From Diphasiastrum complanatum (lineage: Eukaryota > Streptophyta > Lycopodiopsida > Lycopodiales > Lycopodiaceae), in the NCBI GenBank assembly GCA_029204225.1, contig CM055113.1:17644445-17708444 (forward strand): DNA of 64,000 bases, given 5' to 3'. Numbering within the stretch: position 1 is the first letter of the stretch; the number at the start of each line of letters is the position of its first letter. Positions 25,301-35,620 of this stretch are shown piece by piece. The notes under the pieces are model-generated. The model saw nothing but the letters and a program-made list of their open reading frames with translations, was not told the DNA's origin and ran no database searches. The translations under genes and the position numbers were made by a program.

Positions 25301-26319
25301 GCAGTATAGATTGATCTATGTAAGTCATTGTAAGAAAGTAAGGTGGAGAATATGTCCTTTTGATATGTCATGTGGGAACTTGCCCCACTATCAATCCACC
25401 AAGAATCATTGGTGTTGCTCTTGGATGATGGTGGTTTGTTGGAAACCATCAAGGATGACTCTTCATCCTCCTCTTCCTCCTGATGTGCAATGTTGCTTTG
25501 TTTGCTCTCTTGTGCCTTCTTCTTCTTGAGACATTCTGATGCAAAATGTCCTTTCTTTCCACAGAAAAAACATTTGTACTTGGACTTGTCTTTGATCTTG
25601 CCCTTTGAGCTTGAAGCCTCATCCTCCTCCTTGGTCTCCTTGAAGTGCTTCTTCTTGCCATTGGTCTTCTTCTTGCTTTTAAATGAGAAATTAGCTTTCT
25701 CATCACCATCCTGCAGAGAAATAGCATTCATTCTTGCATTGGTATGCAACATCCTACACTCTTCAGCTACTAATACAGTGTGTAGCTTTTCTATAGTAGG
25801 CAAAGTGTCTTGGATTGCAAAGCTTTGGACCAAATTTGTAAAGCCACTCCCTAGACCATTTAGGACAATCTGAACAAGCTCACTATCTTGAATCTTCTCT
25901 CCAATGGAAGCTAACTCCCTATTAAGAGACTTGATTCTTAGCACATAATCTTGTGCATTCTCATCACTCCTCTTCATGCTTTGTAGAATCTGGTTCCTAA
26001 GCATGAGAACTTTCGAAGTGTTACTAGACTCATAGATAGATTTTAAAGATTCCCAAGCCTCTTTAGCACTCTTACATGATGATACTTCCCTTACAAGATC
26101 ATTGCTTACATTCATCTTAATACAGTGAAGTGCAAGCCTAGACCTCTTCTTGTATCTCACTAATTCCTGTGCACCTAGAGGTTCATCTTCATCATCTATT
26201 AGAAACTCATAAAGATCCTGGAGCACCATTAGTGACTCCATCCTCACTTTCCAAATAGCATAATTGGTAGAATTTAACCTCTCACTAGCTTCTAGAAGGT
26301 AGGCTCCCACTGATCCCAT
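22297..26319 (-). CDS. Intact Ty1/Copia Gag-Pol polyprotein (Copia A)
   Basis: One uninterrupted 1340-residue frame, full length for a plant Copia Gag-Pol. Domains in order: UBN2-type gag (about 15-200); zinc knuckle C250, C253, H258, C263; aspartic protease D310-S-G; pre-integrase zinc-binding H442, H447, C476, C479; integrase catalytic D506, D568, E604, with the D35E spacing exact; RT with YVDD at 1003-1006; RNase H with D1167, E1208 and D1244. All catalytic residues expected for the family are present. The start Met is the first of the conserved gag N-terminus and follows a roughly 0.6-kb leader. The last 12 codons and the stop lie in the 3' LTR. With paired LTRs and a perfect primer site it is a candidate autonomous element; expression cannot be judged from sequence. 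Confidence 0.95.
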   Translation of the reverse strand: MGSVGAYLLEASERLNSTNYAIWKVRMESLMVLQDLYEFLIDDEDEPLGAQELVRYKKRSRLALHCIKMNVSNDLVREVSSCKSAKEAWESLKSIYESSNTSKVLMLRNQILQSMKRSDENAQDYVLRIKSLNRELASIGEKIQDSELVQIVLNGLGSGFTNLVQSFAIQDTLPTIEKLHTVLVAEECRMLHTNARMNAISLQDGDEKANFSFKSKKKTNGKKKHFKETKEEDEASSSKGKIKDKSKYKCFFCGKKGHFASECLKKKKAQESKQSNIAHQEEEEDEESSLMVSNKPPSSKSNTNDSWWIDSGASSHMTYQKDIFSTLLSYNDLHRSIYTASSQECKISGIGTIPLYVGSSKRMNLDNVLYVPKLTKNLLSVGHLMDNGLDVQFKHGVCSILRNDECIDKGFKQGRLFKLDANIAVESVNLAKVELSKVELWHKRLGHPNYKAMESMTTKELAVGLPKHLSKCGKRCEACSLSKAHKLPFSRSTSRSNSPLELIHSDVHSFSHESNGGAKYYVIFIDDYSRFCWMYLLSSKSMVFDSFVKFKTLVENQLSTKIKVLRSDNGGEYVSNKLIDFCISNGIKRELSCPYTPQQNGVSERRNRSLCECAKALRLDASLSKPFWGEAITCANYLCNRLPNQAIGGITPFEALFGEKPNLKDLKVFGSTCYVHQSLDKISKDDATSIKGIFVGYGENSKGYRVFNPITSKVIVSRDVIFDEGHACDLDDNATNHLDAKDHARMEEELPSEEELEDPPQDARTPRTPRRSTRARSEPLRLTYDGQGDQREGSSSFTSYTFLTSMLDEPTCYEDACKSKSWMDAMQVEYDALIENHTWDLVDLPQGKKPLDCKWVFRLKYNQDVSISKHKARLVAKGFLQTKGIDYDETFAPVAKLVTIRLIISLATTFNWELFQLDFTNAFLNGYLEEEIYMRQPEGFIKAKHEGKVCFLKKSLYGLKQAPRAWYSRLNSFLISINFVMSAYDPSLYISFHDGMIIILVLYVDDIILSGNDLDGIRNVKIALAKEFKMVDLGLLSFILGIEVIRGCDFSFICQSKYATSILDRFGMKNCKGIETPMEQHVKASIGCDKASFEDITLYRRLIGSLIYLTITRPDLSYSVGKLSQFMQSPLVSHWKMAKRVLRYISFTKNFGILYRGTNLGLRAYSDSDFAGDKVDRRSTSAFSTFLCDGVVSWLSKKQDTISLSSTESEYKALTSTCKEVLWLKRLLVELHVMEEEIPIIYCDNQSAQSLATNPTFHARSKHIETAHHFVREKVQAKEIKLQHVPSSSCLADLLTKPLPKDSFVKLRSSIGVIDKSIVISKARFEEECEKLPTLANLAM
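22336..22345 (-). other. Polypurine tract of Copia A
   Basis: On the minus strand TTGAGGAGGAG immediately precedes the 3' LTR. It is the expected plus-strand DNA primer site for reverse transcription, and it is translated as part of the Gag-Pol C-terminus. Confidence 0.8.
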
Positions 26320-26331
26320 CTTACTAGCAAG

Positions 26332-26937
26332 ATTCTACACACAAGATATAGATTTGTTTGGACCTGAAACTCACAAAGGTTTCAAACTTGCAGTGTTTCA
26401 CTCAAATGTTGACTTCTAATCCAACAGATGGATTTGTAATCACAGTTCTATCACTCCCTCACAAGCTGGAATGAAGATAAGATGAGATGAAAACTACACT
26501 CAAGCAAATCTTGCCAATCTTGGCTATTCTTGGACAAAAACTGACTCTATCTCTCTCATTCACTTTGATGTACTTTCAAGACCTGGTTTCCACTTTAAGA
26601 AGGTCTGAAATCAGCCTAGATTAATTATTTTTCATGAAACAAATTCAAATCTAATCAATGGCAAGTGATCTTGGTAGCTTATCCTAGGATTTGCACCAAA
26701 AATTACATCAAACTGACACCATATGAATTTTCTATGATCCAATGAATATGGGTTATTAAATGCTGGTTCAGAGATGCCCACACGTGTGAACAGTACGGAT
26801 TTTGATCCTGAAAAATTTTGGGATCAAATCCCCTCACCAAAACCTGGATACTAGCTCGCCCTTCCAATACTATCTTTTTGCACCAAAACCTGTTAAAACT
26901 GGATTAGATTCAGACACAGATCAATGGCCTTGTACTT
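26332..26937 (-). mobile_element. Untranslated leader of Copia A
   Basis: About 0.6 kb lies between primer site and gag start, with no coding signal. It holds one CACACGTGTG palindrome (26779) followed by AACAGTACGG. The homologous leader of copy A2 (40856-41463) keeps the same motif at 41005. Confidence 0.8.
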
Positions 26938-26950
26938 GGCTCTGATACCA
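26938..26950 (-). other. Primer-binding site, initiator-Met tRNA
   Basis: On the minus strand it reads TGGTATCAGAGCC immediately after the LTR end, a perfect match to the common plant initiator-Met tRNA primer site of Copia elements. Confidence 0.95.
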
Positions 26951-27641
26951 TGTGAAAAGTACAGTACTAAGGACCATAAATGGATCTTTGAATGATCCAC
27001 AAGGTGATTGTATGCTTGTTAAACAATCTATCAGAAACTAGTCATCAGAAAACAAGATCTAGTTTAGCAGCTTGATAGGAAATAAGTAGAGACAATCAAA
27101 GCATTGATAAAATAGTCTAATCCAACTCCACACGTGTGGAAATAAGGCTGTAGTACGGCCTGTAGACGATGTTTACAAAGTGCCAAAGCTGGGTTTCATT
27201 GGAAAAATAGAGTAATCACCATACAATGAGAGGAAACTCGAGTTTCTCCTTGAGGCTCCAAAAAGTTTCTATCTTCTCACTATGGAGAATGGAAATACAT
27301 AGTAAAACACACTTCCTTTGCAAAGTTAGGTGAAAATACAGCATGTAATAAGGAAGTAGACTCCACTTTCTTGCCCTAATGTGAAAACCCTAGTCTAGAT
27401 CCAAGAGTCATGCTTGGTAGGTGCATGGTAGGTACAAATCTCATCATAAATCATGGTCTAGATCCTACAAAGTAGGAATCACTACCAAATAGACACAACC
27501 ACTCCTCTTGACTCGTGGTAACCTACTTTAGGTGTGTATGTACAAGCGGCACTTTGGCCATTCAAGTAACCAACAAACAATATTGACAAAATGTACAATA
27601 TTCTACATGGCTAGATTGGCCAATGTAGGCAATTTTTCACA
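26951..27641 (-). repeat. 5' LTR of Copia A
   Basis: 691 bp with the same ends as the 3' LTR and about 98.7% identity by eye. CACACGTGTG lies at 27129. The right flank is TACAC, read GTGTA upstream of the element on its own strand. That is the same five bases that flank copy A2 at 40147 and 52152. Confidence 0.95.
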
Positions 27642-27659
27642 TACACTCCTCCTCCACTG

Positions 27660-28232
27660 ATGATGCTGAAGGAAATCTAAATGTCGTTGGAACGTGCTTA
27701 ATCAGCCGTCCTTGTAATTAGAGATTAGATTAAACCATTTCTCTCTCCATCTATATAAGCAGATCAAAGATGAGAGAATCGGTTGGATTGTCAATTGATT
27801 GAGTGTCAACCTGAGCTAAGCATAGTGTTGCTGAGCCGACGTCCAAGAAGTCTGCTAGTAAGCGAGATGATCTGACATTACTCGTGAGAGACATAGCTTC
27901 TCTTGCGCCGACGCACTGTGTGGGGTTGTTTTGTGGATTTTTCACAACCACGCTCTTACAAGAAAGGATCATTGATAATATAGTAGCTTAAATGCACATG
28001 CAGCTTTATCTTGAATGTTCTCGAATGCTTGGATGTCTAATTGTTGTCTATACATGTTCAGCTGTTTATTCTTTATTCCGCACATTGGTTCATCTTTGTC
28101 CAATGCTTAAACAAATTATAGCGTAGGTCAACAGTGTTTGTCTACACTATGGAGGATTGTAGATCTGATCTAGCAAGAAAGTAGCCAGCAGACAGAATCG
28201 AATTCCATCTGGGTACTTATTCATTCACAACA
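27660..28232 (+). mobile_element. Copia-like LTR remnant
   Basis: A TATATAAG box near 27754 and a terminal CATTCACAACA lie just before a degenerate initiator-Met primer site. No gag follows and no second LTR is visible. Copia A lies immediately to the left and may have inserted at or near its start. Confidence 0.5.
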
Positions 28233-28233
28233 G

Positions 28234-28246
28234 TGGCATTAGAGCT
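28234..28246 (+). other. Degenerate initiator-Met primer-binding site
   Basis: TGGCATTAGAGCT differs from TGGTATCAGAGCC at three positions and lies two bases after a CA terminus. It supports the preceding LTR-remnant call. Confidence 0.5.
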
Positions 28247-30970
28247 ACAGAGATTCGTTGAAAAAAGCGAACACGAATTGTTTTGTGTTTCGTGCTTGAA
28301 CTCTGCACGCATTCTGCCCTTGTGTTTCATTTTCACAACATATCTTTCTCAGATCTAGGGTTTAGGTTTACCCCTCAACCATATGTGATCTAACCCTAAA
28401 GTAAATACCCTAAAAGAGGTCATCAACCCTAGAATTGACCTCATGATCTCAAGATCCATCAACAAGGCAAAAATTGATAATAATAGTCCTACATTCTCTC
28501 TACAATGCTAATGTACATTTTGTACTCACTTGTAAAGATGCCATAAGACCTCGTGGGAGGAATTTACATTGTTAGGGATAAGCATCTAGACACATGGCAT
28601 GTGCCACATCACCACTTACAAGTGGAATTGCATCAAACTTGACAAGCTAGGTGAAATTTCAATAGATGCAATCAAATTCAATTGACTAACTAAAATAGGT
28701 CACAAAAATAACACCACAAAAGTAGGAATTAGGGTAATGATTGGTAATGTATAGCCTATAATCACTATTCAAATAGCACTGAAAAAAAAATCATAGAGAT
28801 CCTACCATAATAGTAAGGGATCTTGTTTTGAGTCGACCCATCAAGAAATGAAATATTTTTGGCAAGTAAACACGATGTCTAAGTGTTGGTAATTAGATTG
28901 TAAAATAAGTTGGCCTTATGAACTGTTCACTTTTGCAAATTAAAATACTTTTGGAATGTTGTGGATACTTATTATTTTCAATAGATTGGTTATTTCTTGG
29001 TAGAGTGGGAAGGAGCTCCTTGGACAAAGAAACAACTATGATATGAAGCATAAAACAATATTGAGTAGTATCATAGGTTTACTTCAACAATTTTGCAAGC
29101 TAAAAGTGGGATAACGGCATTCAATCCCATATAGTTTGGAGATTTATGTACTTTTTGTTTGAGAATGCATCAAATTGGGATGAGTATCAGATTGAAGCTT
29201 ATGTTGCTATAGACTTTAAAAGCCCACCTAAGGTAAACACAAACAACGCAAACGAGCTACTCATCCTTAGAGTGAGTCCATACTCACTCTTGTGCTATGG
29301 AAATTATTGTGGCATTTCAGATTCATCTATTGTCTATATTCATTTGATGGCAAATCTTGTTAGATATCTATTTTGTTTTCATGTCATTGTAGCTAGAGAG
29401 CTCTCCTTTACATTCTTGGAAAAGGGTTTTGTGTATGAGAAACATGGAAATGTCGTGGAGCTTGTAGTTTCAACTCTTGTGTTTTCTCTCATGTTTCCCA
29501 TTTCTAATCTCTCTTTTAGATCAAGTGGTGTAAGATTGGTTCGTGAAGACATAAAAGAGCCATAAAAGGACATAAAGAAGCTCAAAACCAAGACAAGAGC
29601 AAAGGAAACAAAAAAACAACCACATTTAGACTACAGCCAACAATAGGTAAATACTAATTTAGGGGTGGAATAGTATTATTTGTTTGTTTGATCATCTCTC
29701 ACTCTTTGTCTTTTGTGTTGATAACAATGGTACGATAAAGCAATATTTGTTTTATAATCTGAGAAGAGAATGACCCTCCTTGTAACTCTTAGAATGGTGA
29801 GCTTTTTTTCTTTGCAAAATGCCTTTTCTTGTTGATATATTTCGTACTACACCCTACAATCACCTATACTAACTAGAGCTTCTCAATCACTATTTTGTCT
29901 CTATGTTTCTTCTATGAAATATTCATCCTTCTTCGATCCCAAATCAACATGATAACCTCTGGTTGTTGTTTCATCCAACATATATGATCCTATTCATCAG
30001 TTTTTGCATAACATTTTGAAAATTTGAAGAAGCTTTTAAGCCGACTTTTGTTAACCACATCTTCTAGAGATTGTGTCTAATGGGCCAATGTCCATGAATT
30101 TGTTGAATAGTTTTCTACCCTGCTGAAATGATCTTTCCCAAGGTTCAATAAAAGCTAGCATCTTATCATCCATCACATTCTCAATTTTACAAAATCGAAC
30201 AAGAATGGGTGACAATTTCACATAGGGGCAAAATGGCATATGCTTTTTTGAGATAGATGTTTACAATATGGAAAGCTGATGATTGGGTACTTCAGCAAGG
30301 CCAACGTCCCACTATTGAGAGTAGCAAAGGTGTTTAGAGAATGAAAAGTTGGATGATTGGATACTGCAGCAAGGGCTAGCTCCCTATTTCTCCTCAGATC
30401 TACCAGTAATCACACCAATCATTTCAAGGTTTAATTTAAAAAACATGTGAAATAGTAAAGAAGATATCAGCCAGGTGACGAGCAACAGACCTTGAAGAGA
30501 TATGGGGTCCATCCCCGGGGTTTTTGGGCTTAAGCGGTGAGTCTGTACTTTTCCCAGAATCAATCTTGCTACAAGGTTAATTTCTTGAGTCTTGAAATGC
30601 TGCTTAGATGGGAAAGCCTACTTTGTCCAATTGAAGGGCTGGAACGGGCCTCCCTTTCCCTTCGTGACGGCTAATAACTTGGGCCTTTTTTTTTCCTGGC
30701 ACTCAGATTTGTAGCTAGGGCCCAGGATATAGCATTACAGTCCTGATTTGGGGTGATATTCACTCTGTTATCAACTGAATTAAAGATACTCTTCTTCACC
30801 TTTATGCAAGAAAAAACAAAAGCTCTTTCTATATCTTGCATTTTCACTAGGAATACTCTATTCTGAAAGTTACCATACACAGTTAGCATGTACATTGCCC
30901 CTTCCTGGCTTCCTTGGGTTAGATTTCATCTGAGATGTGCGCTACATTCAATATTGTGTGCACCTTTATG
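28247..30970. other. No gene recognised
   Basis: About 2.7 kb of AT-rich sequence. A 139-codon open stretch (29146-29565, plus strand) has no domain that I recognise and no sign of introns or related copies. Nothing resembling LTRs, primer sites or RNA genes was seen. Confidence 0.4.
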
Positions 30971-30977
30971 CAAGTGA

Positions 30978-31007
30978 GGGGGAGGGGGAGGGGGAGGGGG
31001 AGGGGGG
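30978..31007 (+). repeat. G-rich minisatellite (GGGGGA)n with G-quadruplex potential
   Basis: Five consecutive G5-G6 runs separated by single A bases, ending GGGGGGTG. The pattern satisfies the usual four-run G-quadruplex motif several times over. It lies about 1.3 kb beyond the 3' end of the YUCCA gene, with the G-rich strand opposite to that gene's coding strand. Confidence 0.8.
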
Positions 31008-32348
31008 TGTGCGTACGTTGGTGTGTTTGAATAGGAGAGAGCACTGGGGGTTAGCCCCCTTTTGATTTCCCTATCATGGCTCCAGAGTCTGCAAGGCCTT
31101 GGCAGGGCGGTAACGTGGGCACTTTGGGAGGGTGTATGCGGGGTGGGCCCAGAAAAGGCTTGGCCTATGATGTAGGCATTCGCGTAGTCATTGCAAGCAA
31201 TGCGTCAAAAATGATGCCCATGTGTGAACAGTATCAACCATCCCTTTCATTGGCCTCTCGGGCTCCTTGCTGCACCTGTTCACCCTCTCTCAGCCTGACG
31301 CTGCTGAGCCCCTGGCTACCTGGATACTGAGAGTCTGAGCCCAAGCCAGGGCCTGGAGTCCTGGACCCTTCCGTAAGGCCATTACTTAACCATTCAGCAT
31401 GAGCCCACCAGTTCCATCTCAAAATTCCCATCAATTCCCTGTTTATTGTCATGATTCATCTCTGCATTAGAGTTGATCTGACCGTCATTAGCTACTCTCT
31501 TCACTGCTCTCATTCCTCTCCATTTTTTAATAAAATGTCTTACATAGTAATAGTAGTAAGTAAAGTCGTTCCAGACAATTTGCTCAATTCTGGTTATATT
31601 CCCCAGTTCCCACATCCCCAGGGATAAGGGTCGCCCTCCAGCTTGAAAGATTGGCTGCTAAGGTCAGGGTTAACTAATGTTCTGCAAATTTCCACAGGTA
31701 ATCTTTTATTGCAAAGCCTCCCTCAAATATCAATTCTCAATTTCCGTGATGGCACTTTATTCTGGCGATGAATGTTTGGCTTGAATCGAAGTCAACCTCT
31801 CTCTCTCTCTGTCTCTGTCTCTCTCTCTCCCTTGAAGTAATTAATGTCTAGATTACATCATTCCAAATTGATTCTCAGAGTGTCAGATGGCTGATACGCG
31901 AATCCAGACCTTTCACAAGTTTTGAAACTTTTACATTAATTTTGATAAGTCCTAAAAGAAATGCAGAGAATTTAAGATTTTAATAACACAACATTATACG
32001 AACTGCAATTCCATTGAACATCAGGGTAGTGAGACTTGTGAATCTAAAGTCAAATTTGATACATATGATGTACGTCGCCAAATTACGAGCGACTACTAGT
32101 AGGTTACATTCTGTTTTGTTAAGAAGGGCAAAACCCCATGCAAAACTGTATCATGTACACAATGCCTGCTTTCTTTTTCTAAATGCTCTGTTGCATCGTG
32201 GCCGCAATTGCTTACAGCCTAGTTTTACCAAAATTTTGAGACATAACTCTTGTCCCGTGTAATTAAATTTTGAGACATAATATCTCTGTCCCGCGACTAG
32301 TTTTCTTTTGTGTGGGGAAGCAACAGAGAAGGTTATTAATAATAGGCG
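31008..32348. other. Region downstream of the YUCCA gene, no second gene recognised
   Basis: GC content rises at 31050-31400, with short open frames on both strands but no domain recognised. A (CT)n-like run lies at 31798-31830. Part of the stretch just left of 32349 should be the YUCCA 3' untranslated region. I could not fix a polyadenylation site. Confidence 0.4.
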
Positions 32349-34207
32349 TCATCCTGAAATGTAAGCTTTTTTAATGTCTTCCGCTATTAATCTGGCATCT
32401 TGTGCGCAACCTAAAAGGCCTTTCTTTGAAAGCCCGGCCACATAGAGCCCTCTTCTTCCTTTCCATCCGCACTTTGGAAAACCATCATCGGAAAATACTT
32501 CGTCCTCCCCCTGCATATAACAGAACCAATTTCGCCTTCAGTTTTTTGAACAAGCACAGAAGGATAAAAATCGTGCATATGACACTACTGCAGAGAATTT
32601 GTATATCAGATCTTTCTTTATCAAAGAGCTGTACTCGCGGATGGGCATTCTGGTTTTCTTAGAATTAATGAATTTATTTCTACTAGTATAATCGCCTCCT
32701 AGTAGGAGCTTTGACTAACCTTGAGCCAGCTGGGAACGTTGCATTTGTATCCTGTTGCCAGGATAATGGCATCGTAAATTTGGCATCGACCATCAACGAA
32801 CCTTGCCCCACTGGTGGTTAAAGATTCTATGGCTGGCATGACCTGTATACACGCCAAATCCAGGCATGTCACACGACTTCCAAAAATGAGTGTCATTCAA
32901 CGATGCTTCTCGCTGAGGTTAACAACTGATAAGAAGGGACATAGAAGATCAACCAAAGGTTTGAGTTACCTTGATGCCACCACTCTTAATTTTGGCGAAG
33001 GTGCCCACATCCAGAACCGGAGTTCTTCCCAGGTGCTCCTTCATGGCTAGAGGTCCGTTCTTCGGCCTTTTGATCCCGTACTTAGCTGTGTTACCAATAA
33101 TGAAATAAGAGTAGAGCACCAGCAGACGATCGGCAAACCATAAAGGAACTCTCTTCATTAGGGCCATGGCCACCGCGTAAGTTGCTCTGCCAAAGACTTC
33201 CCGTGGCAGCACATGCACCTGCCGCATTACACATATCAACCATTATTAATAACCAAACAGAACCTAAAAGAATCTGCAACAAATAATTGTCTTCCTCTTT
33301 GTTCTACATGGCATGGGGGCGTGGGGCTTCTTTGAAAATTCAAGGTTACAAATTCAAGCACAACCTACTTATATCCATCCATTCATTTCCGGTGAGATTG
33401 AGCACAAAAAACTGCTACCGTTTAGTTATCCTAAACTGTCAATTGGTGTTAGGTAAGGAAAATGCCATTATCTGAAAGAGTACGCAACAGAGCAATTTGA
33501 AGATGATCAGACTCTGAAAGACTTACTGGACTTCGGACAACAATTGAGGGCTTTGCATTGAAGTTGGACAAGTCTAACGCAATCTCCATGCCCGAGTTGC
33601 CAGATCCAACCACGAGAACTTTGTCTCCTTCATAATCTGCACCATTTTTGTACCTGCTAGAATGAATGAGTCTACCACGATATGATTGCAAGCCAGGTAG
33701 CTCAGGAATGCGATCGTCAGCGTTCTCGCCCGTGGCAACCACTAGCCACTTGCCCACATACTCAACTTTTTGAGAAGCCAGTGACTTGCTCTTGTTGGTC
33801 GACTGCACTCTCCATACTTTGGAGGTTTCATCAAAACTAGCCGATTGCACAAGCTCGCCAAATCGTGGCTTAATATCAAAATGTCGAGCGTACTCTTTCA
33901 CATATTCCACGAACTGTTGCCTGGTTGGATAAGTGGGGACTGAATCGGGAATGGGTAGAAGAGGAAGCCCGCAAAATTTCTTTGGAGTGTGAAGATGAAG
34001 ACGATCGTATGTTCTGTTCTGCCACAACGATGCAATGCAGTCCGACTTCTCGAGGATTACACTCTTAACGCCCTTCTCTTGCAAGCATGCAGCAGTAGCC
34101 AGGCCTGATGGGCCTGCTCCAACAATGATAACTCCATCCACCCATGTCGATGATATTTTTCCAGATATCAAATAGTCATTAATCTCCTCAGAGACCAAAG
34201 GAGGCAT
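32349..34207 (-). CDS. YUCCA-type flavin-containing monooxygenase (auxin biosynthesis), four exons
   Basis: YUCCA enzymes convert indole-3-pyruvate to indole-3-acetic acid using FAD, NADPH and oxygen. Exons, in transcription order, are 34207-33527, 33218-32970, 32842-32720 and 32510-32349. They encode 404 residues, normal for the family. All three introns (308, 127, 209 bp) are GT-AG and phase 0. Visible motifs: FAD-binding GAGPSG (30-35), an FMO-identifying-like [11 protein letters not shown] (176-186), NADPH-binding GSGNSG (201-206), ATGY (339-342) and a C-terminal GLSKKGLLG. An in-frame TAA 18 bases upstream of the ATG supports the start. No damaging mutation is visible, so this looks like a functional host gene. 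Which YUCCA subgroup it belongs to cannot be told without a tree. Confidence 0.95.
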
Positions 34208-35620
34208 CCTGGCTGTGCTCCAAAGTTAACTCTTTAGGCGTGTGCTTAAGAACAGTTTCCTGAGAATCAGTCAGAATGAGAAAATATTTTGGAGCAATTG
34301 ATTTTGTACATTCACATCACAATCGCACTTCTTCCACCTCACCTATGATTCAAGCTTCTCAATCTAATGCTATCTCACAAAAATCTGGATTCAAGGTGCA
34401 GGCAGGGCAATGGAACTGATCTCTTTCTCCTATTCTAGCTCGCATACAGCGTTCGCCCAGACCCTCCATGATATTATTCACTAGGAAGAGCACAATTTGT
34501 TTGAGAAAATCAGCTTGCCCATATGGCAATTAATTCGAGCTTTAATGAATTCCTCTCCAACTTTCAGGCAAGGATTACACACCTCCATCCAACGCACCAC
34601 ACGCTACGAAAGAAGCGTGATTACCTCCCGCCACTCAAAGCATTCAATCACACAACACTCTCCACCGATGCACGCACACACTCACAGTCAGTCACACACA
34701 CACACACACACACACACACCTCCCTCGAGCGCGCTCTCACACAATCACTCACTCACACACTCGCTCTATACTCTATTTTCTCTCTCTCGCTCGCGCCTGC
34801 CTCCCTCCCGGAGTCCCGACCCTTCCCCTCGCACACTTTTTCTTTTTATCACATCTCGCAGGCAGGTCTCGACTCTCGCTTACGGCCGTAACATACGCAT
34901 GTCCGAGGAGAAAGAACTAGTGAGGACGTACCTTAAAATCAAGGTTGCTCTTTATTATGATAGGCCTCTCATATCATATGGCCTCTCTAACTCTCCAGGG
35001 TAGCCCTTGCCTCAAGGCTGCAGGCCCAGTGTCATCGATCGCCTACCCAGTCGCCACATGGCGCACCATACCGTTAGGACGGTCCACAAAGTTCAAAGCC
35101 GTCAGTGAGGGGCGGGGCTGAGGGCCCCTGGCCTGGCCCCTCAACTCGCCGGCCCCAATGTCACCGTCGACGTCACGGGACAAGCTCTCAAGCGACTGCC
35201 GCGACGGTCCAGCTTATAATTGGAGCACTGAATGCGTCTCATAAAACGCAGCTTCCCGGCACGTGTAGGATCCGGCGGTTAGCATGGCGTGAGGCTGTAT
35301 CTTGTTAAGCCTCAACTTCCCGGTGCCACGCATATCCTTCAATGCAGGCTGCCCTTCACGCCCTTGCTCACGAAAATCTTCACCCCTTCAACAATAAAGC
35401 CTGACGTGGAGCAATTACTACTATATCATAGCTTTTTAATGCGTTTTATATTTCGTATCGAGCCTGCGATGCATTTCAGATGTGGCTGCCAAAATAGCAG
35501 GCGGGCATACGATTGACACATGGCATAATGTAAGTGGATGCTACCATAAACCAGACAAACAAACATCATCGAGTTTTGGAAAGAAATTAGAATGTGAAAA
35601 ACAGGGGGATGAAACACTAC
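34208..35620 (-). promoter_or_regulatory. Upstream region of the YUCCA gene, GC-rich with microsatellites
   Basis: This flank is much richer in GC and CpG than the TE sequence around it, mainly at 34600-35350. It contains an (AC)n run (34692-34719) merging into CT-rich sequence, a G-box CACGTG (35260-35265) and a TGACG element on the gene's strand (35175-35171). A short repeated block (CAGCTTCCCGGCACG / CAACTTCCCGGTGCCACG) occurs at about 35249 and 35311. A transcription start cannot be fixed. The elements fit bZIP/bHLH binding sites, but their use is inference. Confidence 0.45.
34692..34719. repeat. (AC)n microsatellite
   Basis: About 14 AC repeats in the 5' flank of the YUCCA gene, followed by CT/CA-rich sequence to about 34850. 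Confidence 0.9.

Noticed and set aside
23162-25873. Plus-strand open frames inside 22.3-26.3 kb
   Set aside because: Antisense shadows of the intact Copia A Gag-Pol.
27642-27652. CTCCTCCTC next to the right LTR of Copia A as a second polypurine tract (tandem LTR structure)
   Set aside because: The sequence beyond it does not match Copia A pol or any other family-A copy, so a tandem element is not supported.
29146-29565. 139-codon open frame on the plus strand
   Set aside because: No domain, no splice or promoter context, ordinary AT-rich composition; openness could be chance.
34497-35003. Two overlapping His/Ser/Thr-rich open frames upstream of the YUCCA gene
   Set aside because: They run through the (AC)n and CT-rich microsatellite sequence on the opposite strand to YUCCA and show no protein features.
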